Below, piece by piece: positions 7,752-16,153 of a stretch of 48,766 nucleotides of DNA (position 1 is its first letter; each line of letters opens with the position of its first letter). Source of the DNA: Bryobacterales bacterium (lineage in GTDB: Bacteria; Acidobacteriota; Terriglobia; Bryobacterales; Bryobacteraceae); contig PLRS01000040.1 in assembly GCA_003164035.1 (NCBI GenBank), forward strand, positions 641 through 49,406, in the 5' to 3' direction. Made by a program: the position numbers and the translations under genes. Under the pieces are notes generated by a model. The model saw only the letters and a list, made by a program, of their open reading frames with translations. It searched no databases and was not told the DNA's origin.

Positions 7752-10700
7752 GTGCGCGATTCACTTTTTGTGTTACTTTTGGCCGGCACGCTCGGGGCGG
7801 GCATTGCCGCCGCCCAGACCACGAAGACTTACAATTCGGCCACATCCACGACCGCCGTCACTATACCGTCTACAGGTTGCAACGGCTCCTTTCCGACGAA
7901 CACGAACCAGTGCACACCCTCCTCGAACTATCCCTTCTCGATCAACGTCGGCGACAGCGGACTCGAAACCGGCGCGGTATCGGTAACGATTAACGGGATC
8001 CAAGCGACAACCACGTCGACGATCGAGGGGCAGGTGTGCACCAGCACCCAGGCGGTGGCGTTCGGACTGCAAGCTCCTGGCGGGCAGTTTCTGGAGATTA
8101 TCGCCAATGCCGGGGACGGCTCGCAATCGATTTCGAGCGGCAGCGTCACCCTGAGCTCGGCGGGTACACAGACGCTGCCGTTCTCCGCCGCGTGGACGGC
8201 CACCAGCGGCAACCTGGGTACCTATTTGCCAGGCTCCGATACGTCGGAGGGGTTTTACGGAGACTCGAACGGCACGCAGATCGACGTTTACCCGAGTCCC
8301 GGTCCGGGAGCCGAGACGGCAGCCCACGTGGCGGCGCCCAACGGCTCGGGCACGTTCGCTTTGTTTAACACGGCCCAGATCAACGGCGACTGGAAATTGT
8401 ATCTCATCTCCGAAGACAACCCAGGCTGTTCTTTCTCATTCGATAGCTGGAGCCTGACGCTCACCTACAACACCACAAGCAACGCCTCGACCACTACCAC
8501 CATCACAGGTTCGACACTAAACCCCGTCTCGACCGGGGCGGGCGTCACCTTTACCGCAAGCGTGACCAACACCAGCACGTCGGCGACCCCGACCGGTTCC
8601 GTCACGTTTAGCAACGGGGCCACCACGCTGTGCAGCGATGCTCCCTTGAGCGGCAGCGGGGCTACCGTAACCGCAACCTGCGCCACCACCGGGTTGACGA
8701 CCGAGGGCATCGCCGCCATCACCGCGACTTACAACCCGGGCAGCGGTTTTGTCGGCAGCTCCACTACCTCAGCCTTCAACGAGTGGGTGTACAACACCAC
8801 CACGTCGGGCGGAACCGACATTTTCTGCAATCCGGGGACGATTGCAGCAAGCGGCGCCGGAGACACGGTCACCTCGCCGTATCCTTCGATGGTAAACGTG
8901 ACCGGAATCGGTAACGCCGTCGAGAACGTGACGGTCGAGTTAAAGAATTATAGTTTCGCCAACCAGGCCTTCGACGCCGGGCTGCTGCTGAGAGCTCCGA
9001 ACGGCACTGCCATGGTGCTGATGGGGCACCTTGGCGGCGATACCGCCGGCACCAACGCCACCAATACCGGCAGCGTCACCTTTACCGACAGCGGCTCGGA
9101 GGCAACCGGGACGAACCCGCTGAACGGCAGCGGCGCGCTTTCCTACGCGCCGACGCTCTTCGATTCGCTTCCGTTCCCGTACGCGACGACGCTCGCGGGG
9201 GCCCCGGCCGCCGCTACCGTGCCGACCAACGCTACCGGATCGAGCCCCAGCTTTACCGGTATTGGGATCCCGGAAACGGTCGCGGCCGCGACGCTGTTCT
9301 CCACCTTTAGCGGCACCACCGCCGACGGACTCTGGAGCCTGTTCGCCAACCCCGACGACAACGCCATGAGCATCGGGGGCTGGTGCCTGGCGATTACGCC
9401 AGCTTCGGGGGTATCGACCACCACCGCGGTGAGCGGCACACCCAATCCAGCCACCGCCGGAACATCGGTCGCGATTACGGCGACCGTGACCGCCGGCAGT
9501 GCCGTGACCGTCGGCACGGTGTCGTTCAAGGACGGCCAGGCGGACGCCGTCATTTCCGGCTGCAGTGCCGTGGCGCTCAATGGCAGCGGGCAGGCGACTT
9601 GCAACGTGTCCACGCTTTCCGAAGGCGACCACACCATTACGGCGACCTACTCGGGCGTGGTGGGCTCCTACAACGAGAGCTTCAACAGTTACGACCAGCG
9701 AATCAATAACGCCACCACGACGCCGACCGTGAGCGGCGGGGTGGTCACTTACTGCAATACCGGCGCCATTACGATCCCCAATCCCAATAGCGTAAACGGC
9801 GGCCCGGCCTATCCCTATCCGTCTAACATCACCGTGGCCGGCCTTTTCGGCACGGTGCAGGCCGTCGGCGTGACGCTGAAGAACTTCTACGACGTTTCGC
9901 CCGAAGACCTGACCTCGCTCGTGGTGGGTCCGGGCGGAAATCTGGATTTCTTTTCGGGGGCGGGCGGCGACACAGCCACCTCGACTATTTCCAGCCTCAC
10001 CTTTGAAGACACAGCCGCCGGGTTGGTGCCCGGCTCGTCGCTTGGCAGCGGCCCCTACAAGCCGACCACCTATGGGAACCCTCCCGACGGTTTCCCCCCG
10101 ATAAGCTTCCCGAGCAGCCCGTTCTACACCATGCCGGGGACGATCGATAACGCCGCTACCATCGGGGGCGACTCGTTCGCCTCCAGTTTCGCGGGTTCGA
10201 GCCCCAACGGGAACTGGGACCTGTACTTCGATAACCACAACAGTTCGCTGGCTTCCGCCGGCTTCGGCTCGAATGGCGGGTGGTGCGTGAATATCACGCC
10301 CAACGTTCCCAATTTCACCATTACGGAAACCCACAGCCCCGCGGATTTCTTTCAAGGCGGCACGGGGCAGATCACGATCAACGTGAGCAATACCGGCGCG
10401 GCGGCCGTGACCTCGGGCGGAAGCGCTTATCCGGTGACCATTACCGACCCGTTGCCGGGCGGGTTGAGCTACGCGAGTATCTCCTCCGGAACCGACTGGA
10501 ACTGCTCCGGCACCACCACCGTGACCTGCACCGACGCGGACGTGGTGGCGGGCGGCGGCGGTGACAGCGAGCTGGTTCTGAATCTGAACGTAGCGAGCAA
10601 CGCCGCCGGCGGCAATAACCCGACCGTGGTATCCGAAGGCCCGTCCGGCACATTCGGCACGCCCACCGGGCTCAGCTCGCCGGACAACATTCCCGTGGTC

Positions 10701-12026
10701 GCGCCGCCGGTCTTTAGCGTGAGCGAAGGCTCCAGCGGCACCTTCACCCAGGGGCAGACCGGCGGCACGCTCACCGTTACGGTCTCGAACGTCGCCACTT
10801 CGACCAGCCTGACCCAAGGCAACACCACGGTTACCGAAACGTTGCCCACGGGTTACGCCTTGTCATCCTATACGGGGACCGGCTGGACCTGTACCGGAAC
10901 CAGCGCGGTGAGTTGCTCCAGCAGCCAGCAGGTGGCCAACGGTGCGTCTTTCAATGTGATCGACATCGTGGTCAGCGTTCCATCGAGCGCTCCCAACCCG
11001 ACCACCACCAGCGCGGCCACGGCTTCCGGCGGCGGCGCGCTGGCTTCCGCCACCAGCGGTACGGTTTCATTCCCGGTGGTGCAGGTGCCGCATACCATGA
11101 CCGCCGGTAGCAGCACAACGCCTCAATCGGCCGCCATCAATACCGCGTTCGGGACGGCGCTTTCGGTGACGGTGCTCGATGCGGGCGGGAACCCGGTATC
11201 GGGCGTTAGCGTGACGTTCACCGCGCCGGCATCGGGTGCATCGGGAGTGTTCGCCAGTAGCGGCACCAACACGGCCACGGTGCAGACCAATGCATCGGGT
11301 GTGGCTTCGGCCGGCACGTTTACCGCTAACCTGACGCTGGGGGGGTATAACGTGACGGCGGCGGCGACGAACCTCACCACGGTGGACTTCTCCTTAACTA
11401 ATAAGGTTGGAACCGCCACGCATTTCTCGGTGGTGGCGCCGGGCGCGGCCACTCAGGGCGTGTCCTTTAACTTCACCGTGACGGCCCTGGACGTGGGCAA
11501 CAACACGGTTACCGGCTACACCGGCACCGTGCATCTCAGCAGCAGCGACGTCGCCGCGACACTGCCCGGCAATTACACCTTTACTGCGGGCAATTCGGGA
11601 ACCGCGACATTTTCGGCGACGCTAGCCACGCCAGGCAACCAGACCATCACGGCTACCGACATAGCGACGTCTATCACCGGCACCAGCGGCTCGATCAACG
11701 TGCCGTCTTACACGCAAATCGCCAACTTCAGTATTTCCGGCGTTGGGCCGATCTATAATCGCGCCAGCAGGCTTTATTTCGTCACGGTAACCATAACCAA
11801 CACCGGGAGCACCACCATCGCCGCTCCCATCGAGCTGGTATTCAACGGTCTGCCCAGCGGCATCACGCTCTCGAATGCGGCGGGCACGGCGCCCAATAAC
11901 AGCCCGTATATGACGATCGCCTCCGCGATCGCGGCTGGCGCCTCCGCGTCAGTCACAGCCGAATTCTCCAATCCATCCAATGTCCTGATTCCGATCTCGA
12001 TCACTGCATATTCGGGGGCTTTCTAA
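7752..12026 (+). CDS. Large secreted P-domain/Ig-repeat/DUF11 protein
   Basis: A 1424-aa exported protein with a GTG start preceded by GGAGGGG. Residues 1-22 are a signal peptide ending AAAQ. Three similar beta-rich modules follow, at about 25-240, 350-555 and 660-855. Each ends in a pattern like NGDWKLYLI...FDSWSLTLTY, resembling the proprotein-convertase P domain, and has several paired Cys. They are separated by Ig-like modules (about 245-345 and 560-650, with TPTGSVTF and ITATYNPGSG). Then come two DUF11-like repeats (about 860-1110, with ITDPLPGGLSY and VTETLPTGYAL), a Big_1-like module with DAGGNPVSGVSVTFTAP, another Ig module and a C-terminal beta domain. No protease, sortase or membrane anchor is seen. 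The composition is Thr/Ser/Gly-rich and Lys-poor. The domain order suggests an extracellular adhesin or matrix protein; function is not established. It is translationally coupled to the next gene. Confidence 0.88.
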   Translation: MRDSLFVLLLAGTLGAGIAAAQTTKTYNSATSTTAVTIPSTGCNGSFPTNTNQCTPSSNYPFSINVGDSGLETGAVSVTINGIQATTTSTIEGQVCTSTQAVAFGLQAPGGQFLEIIANAGDGSQSISSGSVTLSSAGTQTLPFSAAWTATSGNLGTYLPGSDTSEGFYGDSNGTQIDVYPSPGPGAETAAHVAAPNGSGTFALFNTAQINGDWKLYLISEDNPGCSFSFDSWSLTLTYNTTSNASTTTTITGSTLNPVSTGAGVTFTASVTNTSTSATPTGSVTFSNGATTLCSDAPLSGSGATVTATCATTGLTTEGIAAITATYNPGSGFVGSSTTSAFNEWVYNTTTSGGTDIFCNPGTIAASGAGDTVTSPYPSMVNVTGIGNAVENVTVELKNYSFANQAFDAGLLLRAPNGTAMVLMGHLGGDTAGTNATNTGSVTFTDSGSEATGTNPLNGSGALSYAPTLFDSLPFPYATTLAGAPAAATVPTNATGSSPSFTGIGIPETVAAATLFSTFSGTTADGLWSLFANPDDNAMSIGGWCLAITPASGVSTTTAVSGTPNPATAGTSVAITATVTAGSAVTVGTVSFKDGQADAVISGCSAVALNGSGQATCNVSTLSEGDHTITATYSGVVGSYNESFNSYDQRINNATTTPTVSGGVVTYCNTGAITIPNPNSVNGGPAYPYPSNITVAGLFGTVQAVGVTLKNFYDVSPEDLTSLVVGPGGNLDFFSGAGGDTATSTISSLTFEDTAAGLVPGSSLGSGPYKPTTYGNPPDGFPPISFPSSPFYTMPGTIDNAATIGGDSFASSFAGSSPNGNWDLYFDNHNSSLASAGFGSNGGWCVNITPNVPNFTITETHSPADFFQGGTGQITINVSNTGAAAVTSGGSAYPVTITDPLPGGLSYASISSGTDWNCSGTTTVTCTDADVVAGGGGDSELVLNLNVASNAAGGNNPTVVSEGPSGTFGTPTGLSSPDNIPVVAPPVFSVSEGSSGTFTQGQTGGTLTVTVSNVATSTSLTQGNTTVTETLPTGYALSSYTGTGWTCTGTSAVSCSSSQQVANGASFNVIDIVVSVPSSAPNPTTTSAATASGGGALASATSGTVSFPVVQVPHTMTAGSSTTPQSAAINTAFGTALSVTVLDAGGNPVSGVSVTFTAPASGASGVFASSGTNTATVQTNASGVASAGTFTANLTLGGYNVTAAATNLTTVDFSLTNKVGTATHFSVVAPGAATQGVSFNFTVTALDVGNNTVTGYTGTVHLSSSDVAATLPGNYTFTAGNSGTATFSATLATPGNQTITATDIATSITGTSGSINVPSYTQIANFSISGVGPIYNRASRLYFVTVTITNTGSTTIAAPIELVFNGLPSGITLSNAAGTAPNNSPYMTIASAIAAGASASVTAEFSNPSNVLIPISITAYSGAF

Positions 12027-12703
12027 TGTTCGGACCTAAGTGCACGCGCGTATTCGTGGCTGGCTGCTTCGCGCTTGTCGTGCTGGCGCCAGGGGCGGCG
12101 CGCGCCGATACGACCTTCATCGTCGAGACGGATACTTCGCCGATCCTGACGGAATTCGGGTCGGGCTACACAGGATACGTCGACCTGCAGTACAACGCGC
12201 TCTCGGGCGCGGGACTCTCCACTGCGACGATTACGGAATTCTCATCTAACGGGACCCTGGGAGGCTGCGTGCCCGAGGCCTCGTGCGTGATCGGCGATGC
12301 CTCAGGCGAGCTGTCCAGCACCGTCACCATCGGCAACGGAGCCTTGGACAACTCGTCCTACAACGACTTCAACGAGGCGATTACGTTCGGCACCTTCGTC
12401 GATTTCGTGGTCACGCTCTCCGGCCCTCCCGGTGGGACCAATTGGAGCACTTTCACCCTCAGCTATTTCGAGACCGACGACTCTACGCCTTTGCTATCGG
12501 CCGACCCGAACGGCGCGTCCGGCACCATCACCATCCAGCCCAGCGGGGCGGTGGCGACCGAGACGTACAAGGCGACCGATAACAACTATTACACGACTAT
12601 CACCACAGTGCCCGAGCCATCCTCTTTATTGCCGCTCGGCGCGGTGCTGATGCTGGTGGCGGGCGTCGCCGTGCGGACCCGCTTCCGGCGCCGCGCGGCG
12701 TAA
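12026..12703 (+). CDS. PEP-CTERM sorting-domain protein
   Basis: A 225-aa exported protein. The start ATG overlaps the TAA of the preceding gene (TAATG), so it is translated by re-initiation and probably made in fixed ratio with it. Residues 1-28 are a signal peptide (AGCFALVVLAPGAARA). The body is Ser/Thr/Gly-rich with few charged residues, and contains two Cys near GGCVPEASCV. The C-terminus has the full PEP-CTERM layout: VPEPSS, a hydrophobic helix (LLPLGAVLMLVAGVAV) and a basic tail RTRFRRRAA. Such proteins are processed by an exosortase at the outer surface; no exosortase gene is in this window. The coupling with the P-domain/Ig protein suggests a shared surface or matrix role, which is inference. 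Confidence 0.92.
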   Translation: MFGPKCTRVFVAGCFALVVLAPGAARADTTFIVETDTSPILTEFGSGYTGYVDLQYNALSGAGLSTATITEFSSNGTLGGCVPEASCVIGDASGELSSTVTIGNGALDNSSYNDFNEAITFGTFVDFVVTLSGPPGGTNWSTFTLSYFETDDSTPLLSADPNGASGTITIQPSGAVATETYKATDNNYYTTITTVPEPSSLLPLGAVLMLVAGVAVRTRFRRRAA

Positions 12704-12726
12704 GGCAGGCGTCCCGCAACCGCCGA

Positions 12727-12810
12727 CGGAACCGACTGCCCACCATTGAAAACAATGTACTTGCTTCGGTGGCGCAGGCGGTTCCGCCTGCGACCTGTGA
12801 TTTTTCCACA
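12727..12810. repeat. Dispersed palindromic repeat family C, copy 2
   Basis: The second copy of the approximately 82-bp repeat at 5659-5740, in the same orientation and 23 bp after the PEP-CTERM stop codon. It keeps the central palindrome GCAGGCGG-TT-CCGCCTGC, while the outer left arm has mutated (CGGAACCGACTG). Together the two copies bracket the collar/adhesin/PEP-CTERM locus. Confidence 0.8.
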
Positions 12811-13195
12811 GCTCCCAAAGGAGTGGCCTCCGGTGATTGGAATGGTCATTTCCTCACTGGCCCTAGAGGCTGACCGTTTCTTTGGTGCCATGAAAAATCA
12901 AATTCAGGCTGTGGACAAGTGCCCATAACTCCTTTGATCTCTTCATCTGAGTTCATTCGCGTTCATCGGCGGCTATATTTCCTCACGTCTTCAGAGGTAG
13001 CGCTGGCCCGGAACGGAACTTCCCCAAGTCGGCACGGCACCCTACTTCTCCCGCTACTAGTACTGAAGGCAAACCAATTTCTTTCGCTGCTCCCTTGCCA
13101 AAGGCCATTGGGATCTTTGATTCGGTCTTTATTATCAATGTGTTATAGGAGTTTGCGTAATCGATCCAAGACCAAAATAAAAAATGAGATTTCTC
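12811..13195. other. AT-richer non-coding stretch upstream of the dxr leader RNA
   Basis: No convincing gene; short open frames here have odd composition and no start signals. From about 13120 the base composition turns AT-rich compared with neighbouring coding DNA (for example 13176-13192), as is common directly upstream of strong promoters. Confidence 0.55.
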
Positions 13196-13224
13196 TTGCT
13201 TCCAAAATCGGAATCTACTATTAT
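13196..13224 (+). promoter_or_regulatory. Sigma-70-type promoter of the structured RNA
   Basis: TTGCTT (13196-13201), 17 bp, then TATTAT (13219-13224). This is close to the consensus boxes with optimal spacing and lies in an AT-rich stretch. Transcription would start around 13231, exactly where the structured segment begins. Confidence 0.55.
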
Positions 13225-13230
13225 TAGAAG

Positions 13231-13390
13231 TAAGCCGGGGAGGCAACTCCCACCAAAGCGAGACTAACCTCTAAGAAAGACCCCTGAAGCAATCCTCCCC
13301 GGCGCCCGAAAGGGTTAGAGGTTCTTCCAAAAACAGAAATTCCGACCCGGCTAAGGTTTTATGTGCCTGAGTTCAGGCCTTACGCCGTTC
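13231..13390 (+). ncRNA. Candidate pseudoknotted structured RNA upstream of dxr
   Basis: Two perfect helices cross. P1 is 13234-13243 with 13294-13303 (GCCGGGGAGG/CCTCCCCGGC, 10 bp). P2 is 13266-13274 with 13315-13323 (AACCTCTAA/TTAGAGGTT, 9 bp). The strand between P1 3' and P2 3' (13304-13314) folds into CCC-GAAA-GGG with a GNRA loop. Downstream, 13348-13356 pairs with 13378-13387 (9 bp with one bulge) around an inner CCTG/CAGG hairpin. The 5' P1 strand has a competing partner at 13346-13352 (AGCCGGG/CCCGGCT), so two mutually exclusive folds exist, as in riboswitches. It could be the 5' leader of dxr (255 nt) or an independent small RNA. I do not recognise it as 6S, SRP, RNase P, tmRNA or a riboswitch I know. 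The helices are direct sequence observations; function is inference. Confidence 0.55.
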
Positions 13391-13440
13391 ACCAGTTCTC
13401 GTAGCCCTACCGACCGGGGGGTCAGTTCGCGGAAACTGCG

Positions 13441-13449
13441 TGTTATGAT
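13441..13449 (+). promoter_or_regulatory. Possible extended -10 promoter immediately before dxr
   Basis: TGTTATGAT is a TGn-extended -10 (TATGAT, 13444-13449) with no good -35 box. It would give dxr a leader of only about 30 nt, which bears on whether the structured RNA upstream is a leader or a separate transcript. Confidence 0.35.
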
Positions 13450-13485
13450 GGCGAAAGCGCCTGCAGTTCAATTCTTGGACCTGTA

Positions 13486-14679
13486 ATGAAGACGATCACC
13501 GTCCTCGGCTCGACCGGATCCATCGGAACCAATACTCTCGATGTCGTCCGGCGAAATCCCCGAAAGTATACCATCCACGCTTTGGCGGCGGGCCAAAATG
13601 TGAGTGAACTCACATCACAAATCCTCGAGTTCCGTCCCAAGGCGGCCGTGGTTGCGACTTCCAGCGATCTGGATCGTCTCACCGCCCGGCTGGAAACAAC
13701 CTCTTTGCCACGTTCGGAATGGCCGGAATTGGGTTGGGGCGATGCCGGACGGATTGCGGCGGCCACCGCGGCCGAAGTGGACACGGTGATTTCGGCGATC
13801 GTGGGCGTCACCGGCTTGAACGCCACCTACGAGGCCATTCGGAAGGGAAAGCGGGTCGGGCTGGCGAATAAAGAGGTTCTGGTTTCGGCCGGTAAGCTGG
13901 TGATGCAGGCGGTGCGCGAGTACGGCGCCGAACTGGTACCGGTGGATAGCGAACATAACGGCGCCCATCAGTGTTTGCGGGCGGGCAACCGGTCGGCCGT
14001 TTCCCGGCTGATTCTGACCGCTTCCGGCGGCCCTTTCCGCAACACGCCGGCCGCCGCGCTGCGGTCGGTCACCCCGGCCCAGGCGCTGCGGCATCCCACC
14101 TGGCGCATGGGAAACCGCATCACCATCGATTGCGCCACGCTCATGAATAAGGGCTTCGAGGTGATCGAGGCCTGCTGGCTGTTCGATTTGCCGCCTTCCC
14201 AGATCGACGTGGTGGTGCATCCGCAATCGAGCGTCCACGCCATGATCGAATACCACGATGGCAGCGTGCTGGCGCAGATTTCCGCCACCGATATGCGCAT
14301 GCCCATCCAGTATGCGCTCAGCTACCCGGAGCGGGACCAGGCGCCGGTACCGAAAATCGATTGGTCCCAGGCCCGCCAATGGGAGTTCCTGCCGCCCGAT
14401 TTCGCCAAATTCCCGCTGCTGAAACTGGCCTACCGCTGCCAGGAGGCCGGCGGTTCCGCTACCTGCACGCTGAATGCGGCCGATGAGATAGCCGTGCAGG
14501 CCTTTCTGGAGGGTCAAATTCCGTTTAGTGGCATTTACGAGGTAGTCGAGGAGACGCTGGCGCGCATGCCGGCGCGCTCTCCTCAATCGATCTCGGATAT
14601 CCTGAATATAGACGCCGAGTCGCGAGCGCTGGCGCGGGAACTGGTAGTGGCGCGAGCTGCCGGCGCGGTCACGGCGTGA
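13486..14679 (+). CDS. dxr: 1-deoxy-D-xylulose 5-phosphate reductoisomerase
   Basis: A 397-aa cytosolic enzyme that converts DXP to 2-C-methyl-D-erythritol 4-phosphate with NADPH, the first committed step of the MEP isoprenoid pathway. The Rossmann motif GSTGSIG is at residues 8-14. The metal and substrate region PVDSEHNGAHQCL (usual form SEHNAIFQCL) is followed by LTASGGPF, then HPTWRMGNRITIDCATLMNK and EVIEACWLF. All are hallmarks of DXR, and the length is normal. The IF to GA change in the EHN motif is a mild deviation. It is the first gene of a plus-strand unit: rseP follows after 6 bp, then bshC and a GH63 enzyme. A dxr-rseP pairing is common in bacteria. Confidence 0.97.
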   Translation: MKTITVLGSTGSIGTNTLDVVRRNPRKYTIHALAAGQNVSELTSQILEFRPKAAVVATSSDLDRLTARLETTSLPRSEWPELGWGDAGRIAAATAAEVDTVISAIVGVTGLNATYEAIRKGKRVGLANKEVLVSAGKLVMQAVREYGAELVPVDSEHNGAHQCLRAGNRSAVSRLILTASGGPFRNTPAAALRSVTPAQALRHPTWRMGNRITIDCATLMNKGFEVIEACWLFDLPPSQIDVVVHPQSSVHAMIEYHDGSVLAQISATDMRMPIQYALSYPERDQAPVPKIDWSQARQWEFLPPDFAKFPLLKLAYRCQEAGGSATCTLNAADEIAVQAFLEGQIPFSGIYEVVEETLARMPARSPQSISDILNIDAESRALARELVVARAAGAVTA

Positions 14680-14685
14680 GGCATT

Positions 14686-16038
14686 ATGTTCGCTTGGGGT
14701 GAAGACATTCTCTGGCTGCTGGTCCTGATCGGGGTCATGATTATGATCCACGAGGCGGGCCATTATTGGGCGGCCCGCTATTTTAACGTCAAAGTGGAAG
14801 TGTTCAGCTTCGGCTTCGGGCCGCGGCTGTTCGGTTTCCGCCGCGGCGAAACCGACTATCGTTTCTCATTGATCCTGCTGGGCGGCTACGTCAAAATGGC
14901 CGGCGAGCAATTCTCCGAGATGGCGGGTGAGAAGGCGGGCGAGCAAGGCTCCGACGATCCCCGCCATCTTATGAACCGGCCGCGCTGGCAACGGCTGATT
15001 ATTTACTTCGCCGGGCCTTTCATGAACTTCGTGCTGGCGGTGGGACTGCTGGCCGGGCTGTACATGGTGAAGTATCAGCGCGCGGCAGATATCGACCTGC
15101 AGGCCGTGATCGGTCACGTGGAGCCCGGCTCGCCGGCCGCCAAGGCCGGTTTACAAGACGGCGACCGGATCGTCGCGCTCGATGGCAAGGCCAATCCCAA
15201 CTGGGACGATGTCAACCTGGAGGAAGTCCAAAGCGCCTACCGGCCGATGCGGCTCACCGTGGAGCGAAGCGGCAACCGCCGCGACTTTACCGTGACTCCC
15301 TACTTGAGCCAGCTTTCCGGAGTGGGATACGCCGGTTGGGACGAGGAAGGCCAGATCGAGTTGGGGGGCATCGAGCCAGGTTTCCCGGCCGAAAAGGCCG
15401 GTCTCAAAAAGGGCGACCTGGTCCTCTCGGTGAACCGTGTGCCGATTCATTCCCAGGTGAAGTTTCGGGAAACCATCGCCGCCAGCGGCGGCAAGCCGAT
15501 TGAAATCCAGGTGGACCGCAAGGGCCGAACCGAAACCTTCACGGCCCAGCCCGTCTACGCCAAACTGGATGGCCCCGCCAAGTGGATGATCGGGGTGCAG
15601 CCGCAGCCCAAACTGCACCTGGTGACCACCCGCCTCGCCCTCGGCCCCGCGCTGCGCGAATCGGTGCAGCAAAATGCCAAGAACGCTCTGATTATCGTCC
15701 AGTTCCTGAAGGGCATGGCGGAGCGCCGCATGTCCACCAAGACGATTGCCGGGCCGATCGTTCTCGGTCAGCTTTCCGGCGCGGCCGCGCGCGAGGGCCC
15801 GGCCGAATTCTTCGGGTTCATGTCGATCGTCAGCCTCAACCTGGCCATCTTCAACCTCCTCCCCATCCCCATCCTGGACGGCGGCTCGATTCTCATGCTG
15901 CTGATCGAAATTATTCTGCAGCGCGACATGAGCCTGAACGTGAAAGAAGCCGTTTTCAAGCTCGGATTCGTGTTCATTATGGTGATCGTGGCCTTCGTGA
16001 TCTACAACGACATCTCCAAAATGCTGCCCGCGGGGTAG
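14686..16038 (+). CDS. rseP: RIP metalloprotease RseP (site-2 protease)
   Basis: A 450-aa inner-membrane zinc protease that cleaves transmembrane substrates, classically anti-sigma factors. The zinc motif HEAGH is at residues 22-26 within the first membrane helix. A second membrane helix spans about residues 102-126. Two PDZ domains follow (about 135-205 and 220-300, seen as GSPAAKAGLQDGDRI and GFPAEKAGLKKGDLV). The third zinc ligand is in the C-terminal motif LPIPILDGG (Asp398), followed by a last membrane segment. Two tandem PDZ domains match the E. coli RseP layout rather than the single-PDZ SpoIVFB type. It starts 6 bp after dxr and is surely co-transcribed. No partner anti-sigma factor or DegS is visible here. 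Confidence 0.95.
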   Translation: MFAWGEDILWLLVLIGVMIMIHEAGHYWAARYFNVKVEVFSFGFGPRLFGFRRGETDYRFSLILLGGYVKMAGEQFSEMAGEKAGEQGSDDPRHLMNRPRWQRLIIYFAGPFMNFVLAVGLLAGLYMVKYQRAADIDLQAVIGHVEPGSPAAKAGLQDGDRIVALDGKANPNWDDVNLEEVQSAYRPMRLTVERSGNRRDFTVTPYLSQLSGVGYAGWDEEGQIELGGIEPGFPAEKAGLKKGDLVLSVNRVPIHSQVKFRETIAASGGKPIEIQVDRKGRTETFTAQPVYAKLDGPAKWMIGVQPQPKLHLVTTRLALGPALRESVQQNAKNALIIVQFLKGMAERRMSTKTIAGPIVLGQLSGAAAREGPAEFFGFMSIVSLNLAIFNLLPIPILDGGSILMLLIEIILQRDMSLNVKEAVFKLGFVFIMVIVAFVIYNDISKMLPAG

Positions 16039-16046
16039 AGACCGCC

Positions 16047-16071
16047 AACCGAGCCGCGGCCAAAGGGAGCG
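16047..16071. repeat. Remnant of dispersed repeat family A
   Basis: AACCGAGCCGCGGCCAAAGG and the bases after it resemble one arm of the family A element (31977-32009) with several changes. It lies in the 115-bp gap between rseP and bshC. No partner arm is found, so it is a decayed half copy. Confidence 0.4.
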
Positions 16072-16153
16072 TTTTCTTGCCGCGCCATGTCGTCTGCCAT
16101 ATGATTTGCAACTTCGGGTGTCTGCCCGTCATCTGCTAAGCTGATTGATTGCC

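Noticed and set aside
8940-10817. A 625-aa minus-strand open frame over the large secreted gene
   Set aside because: Antisense shadow; low-complexity Arg/Gly/Ala composition and no recognisable domain.
12919-13246. Short genes on both strands in the gap before dxr
   Set aside because: They have no plausible start signal, odd amino-acid composition, and overlap an AT-rich promoter-like region.
13231-13390. HDV-like ribozyme, 6S RNA or SRP RNA
   Set aside because: The crossing-helix layout recalls HDV, but there are no nucleotides between the mini-hairpin and the second helix to hold the catalytic C, and P1 is 10 bp instead of about 7. The conserved SRP tip and the 6S open-bubble rod are absent.
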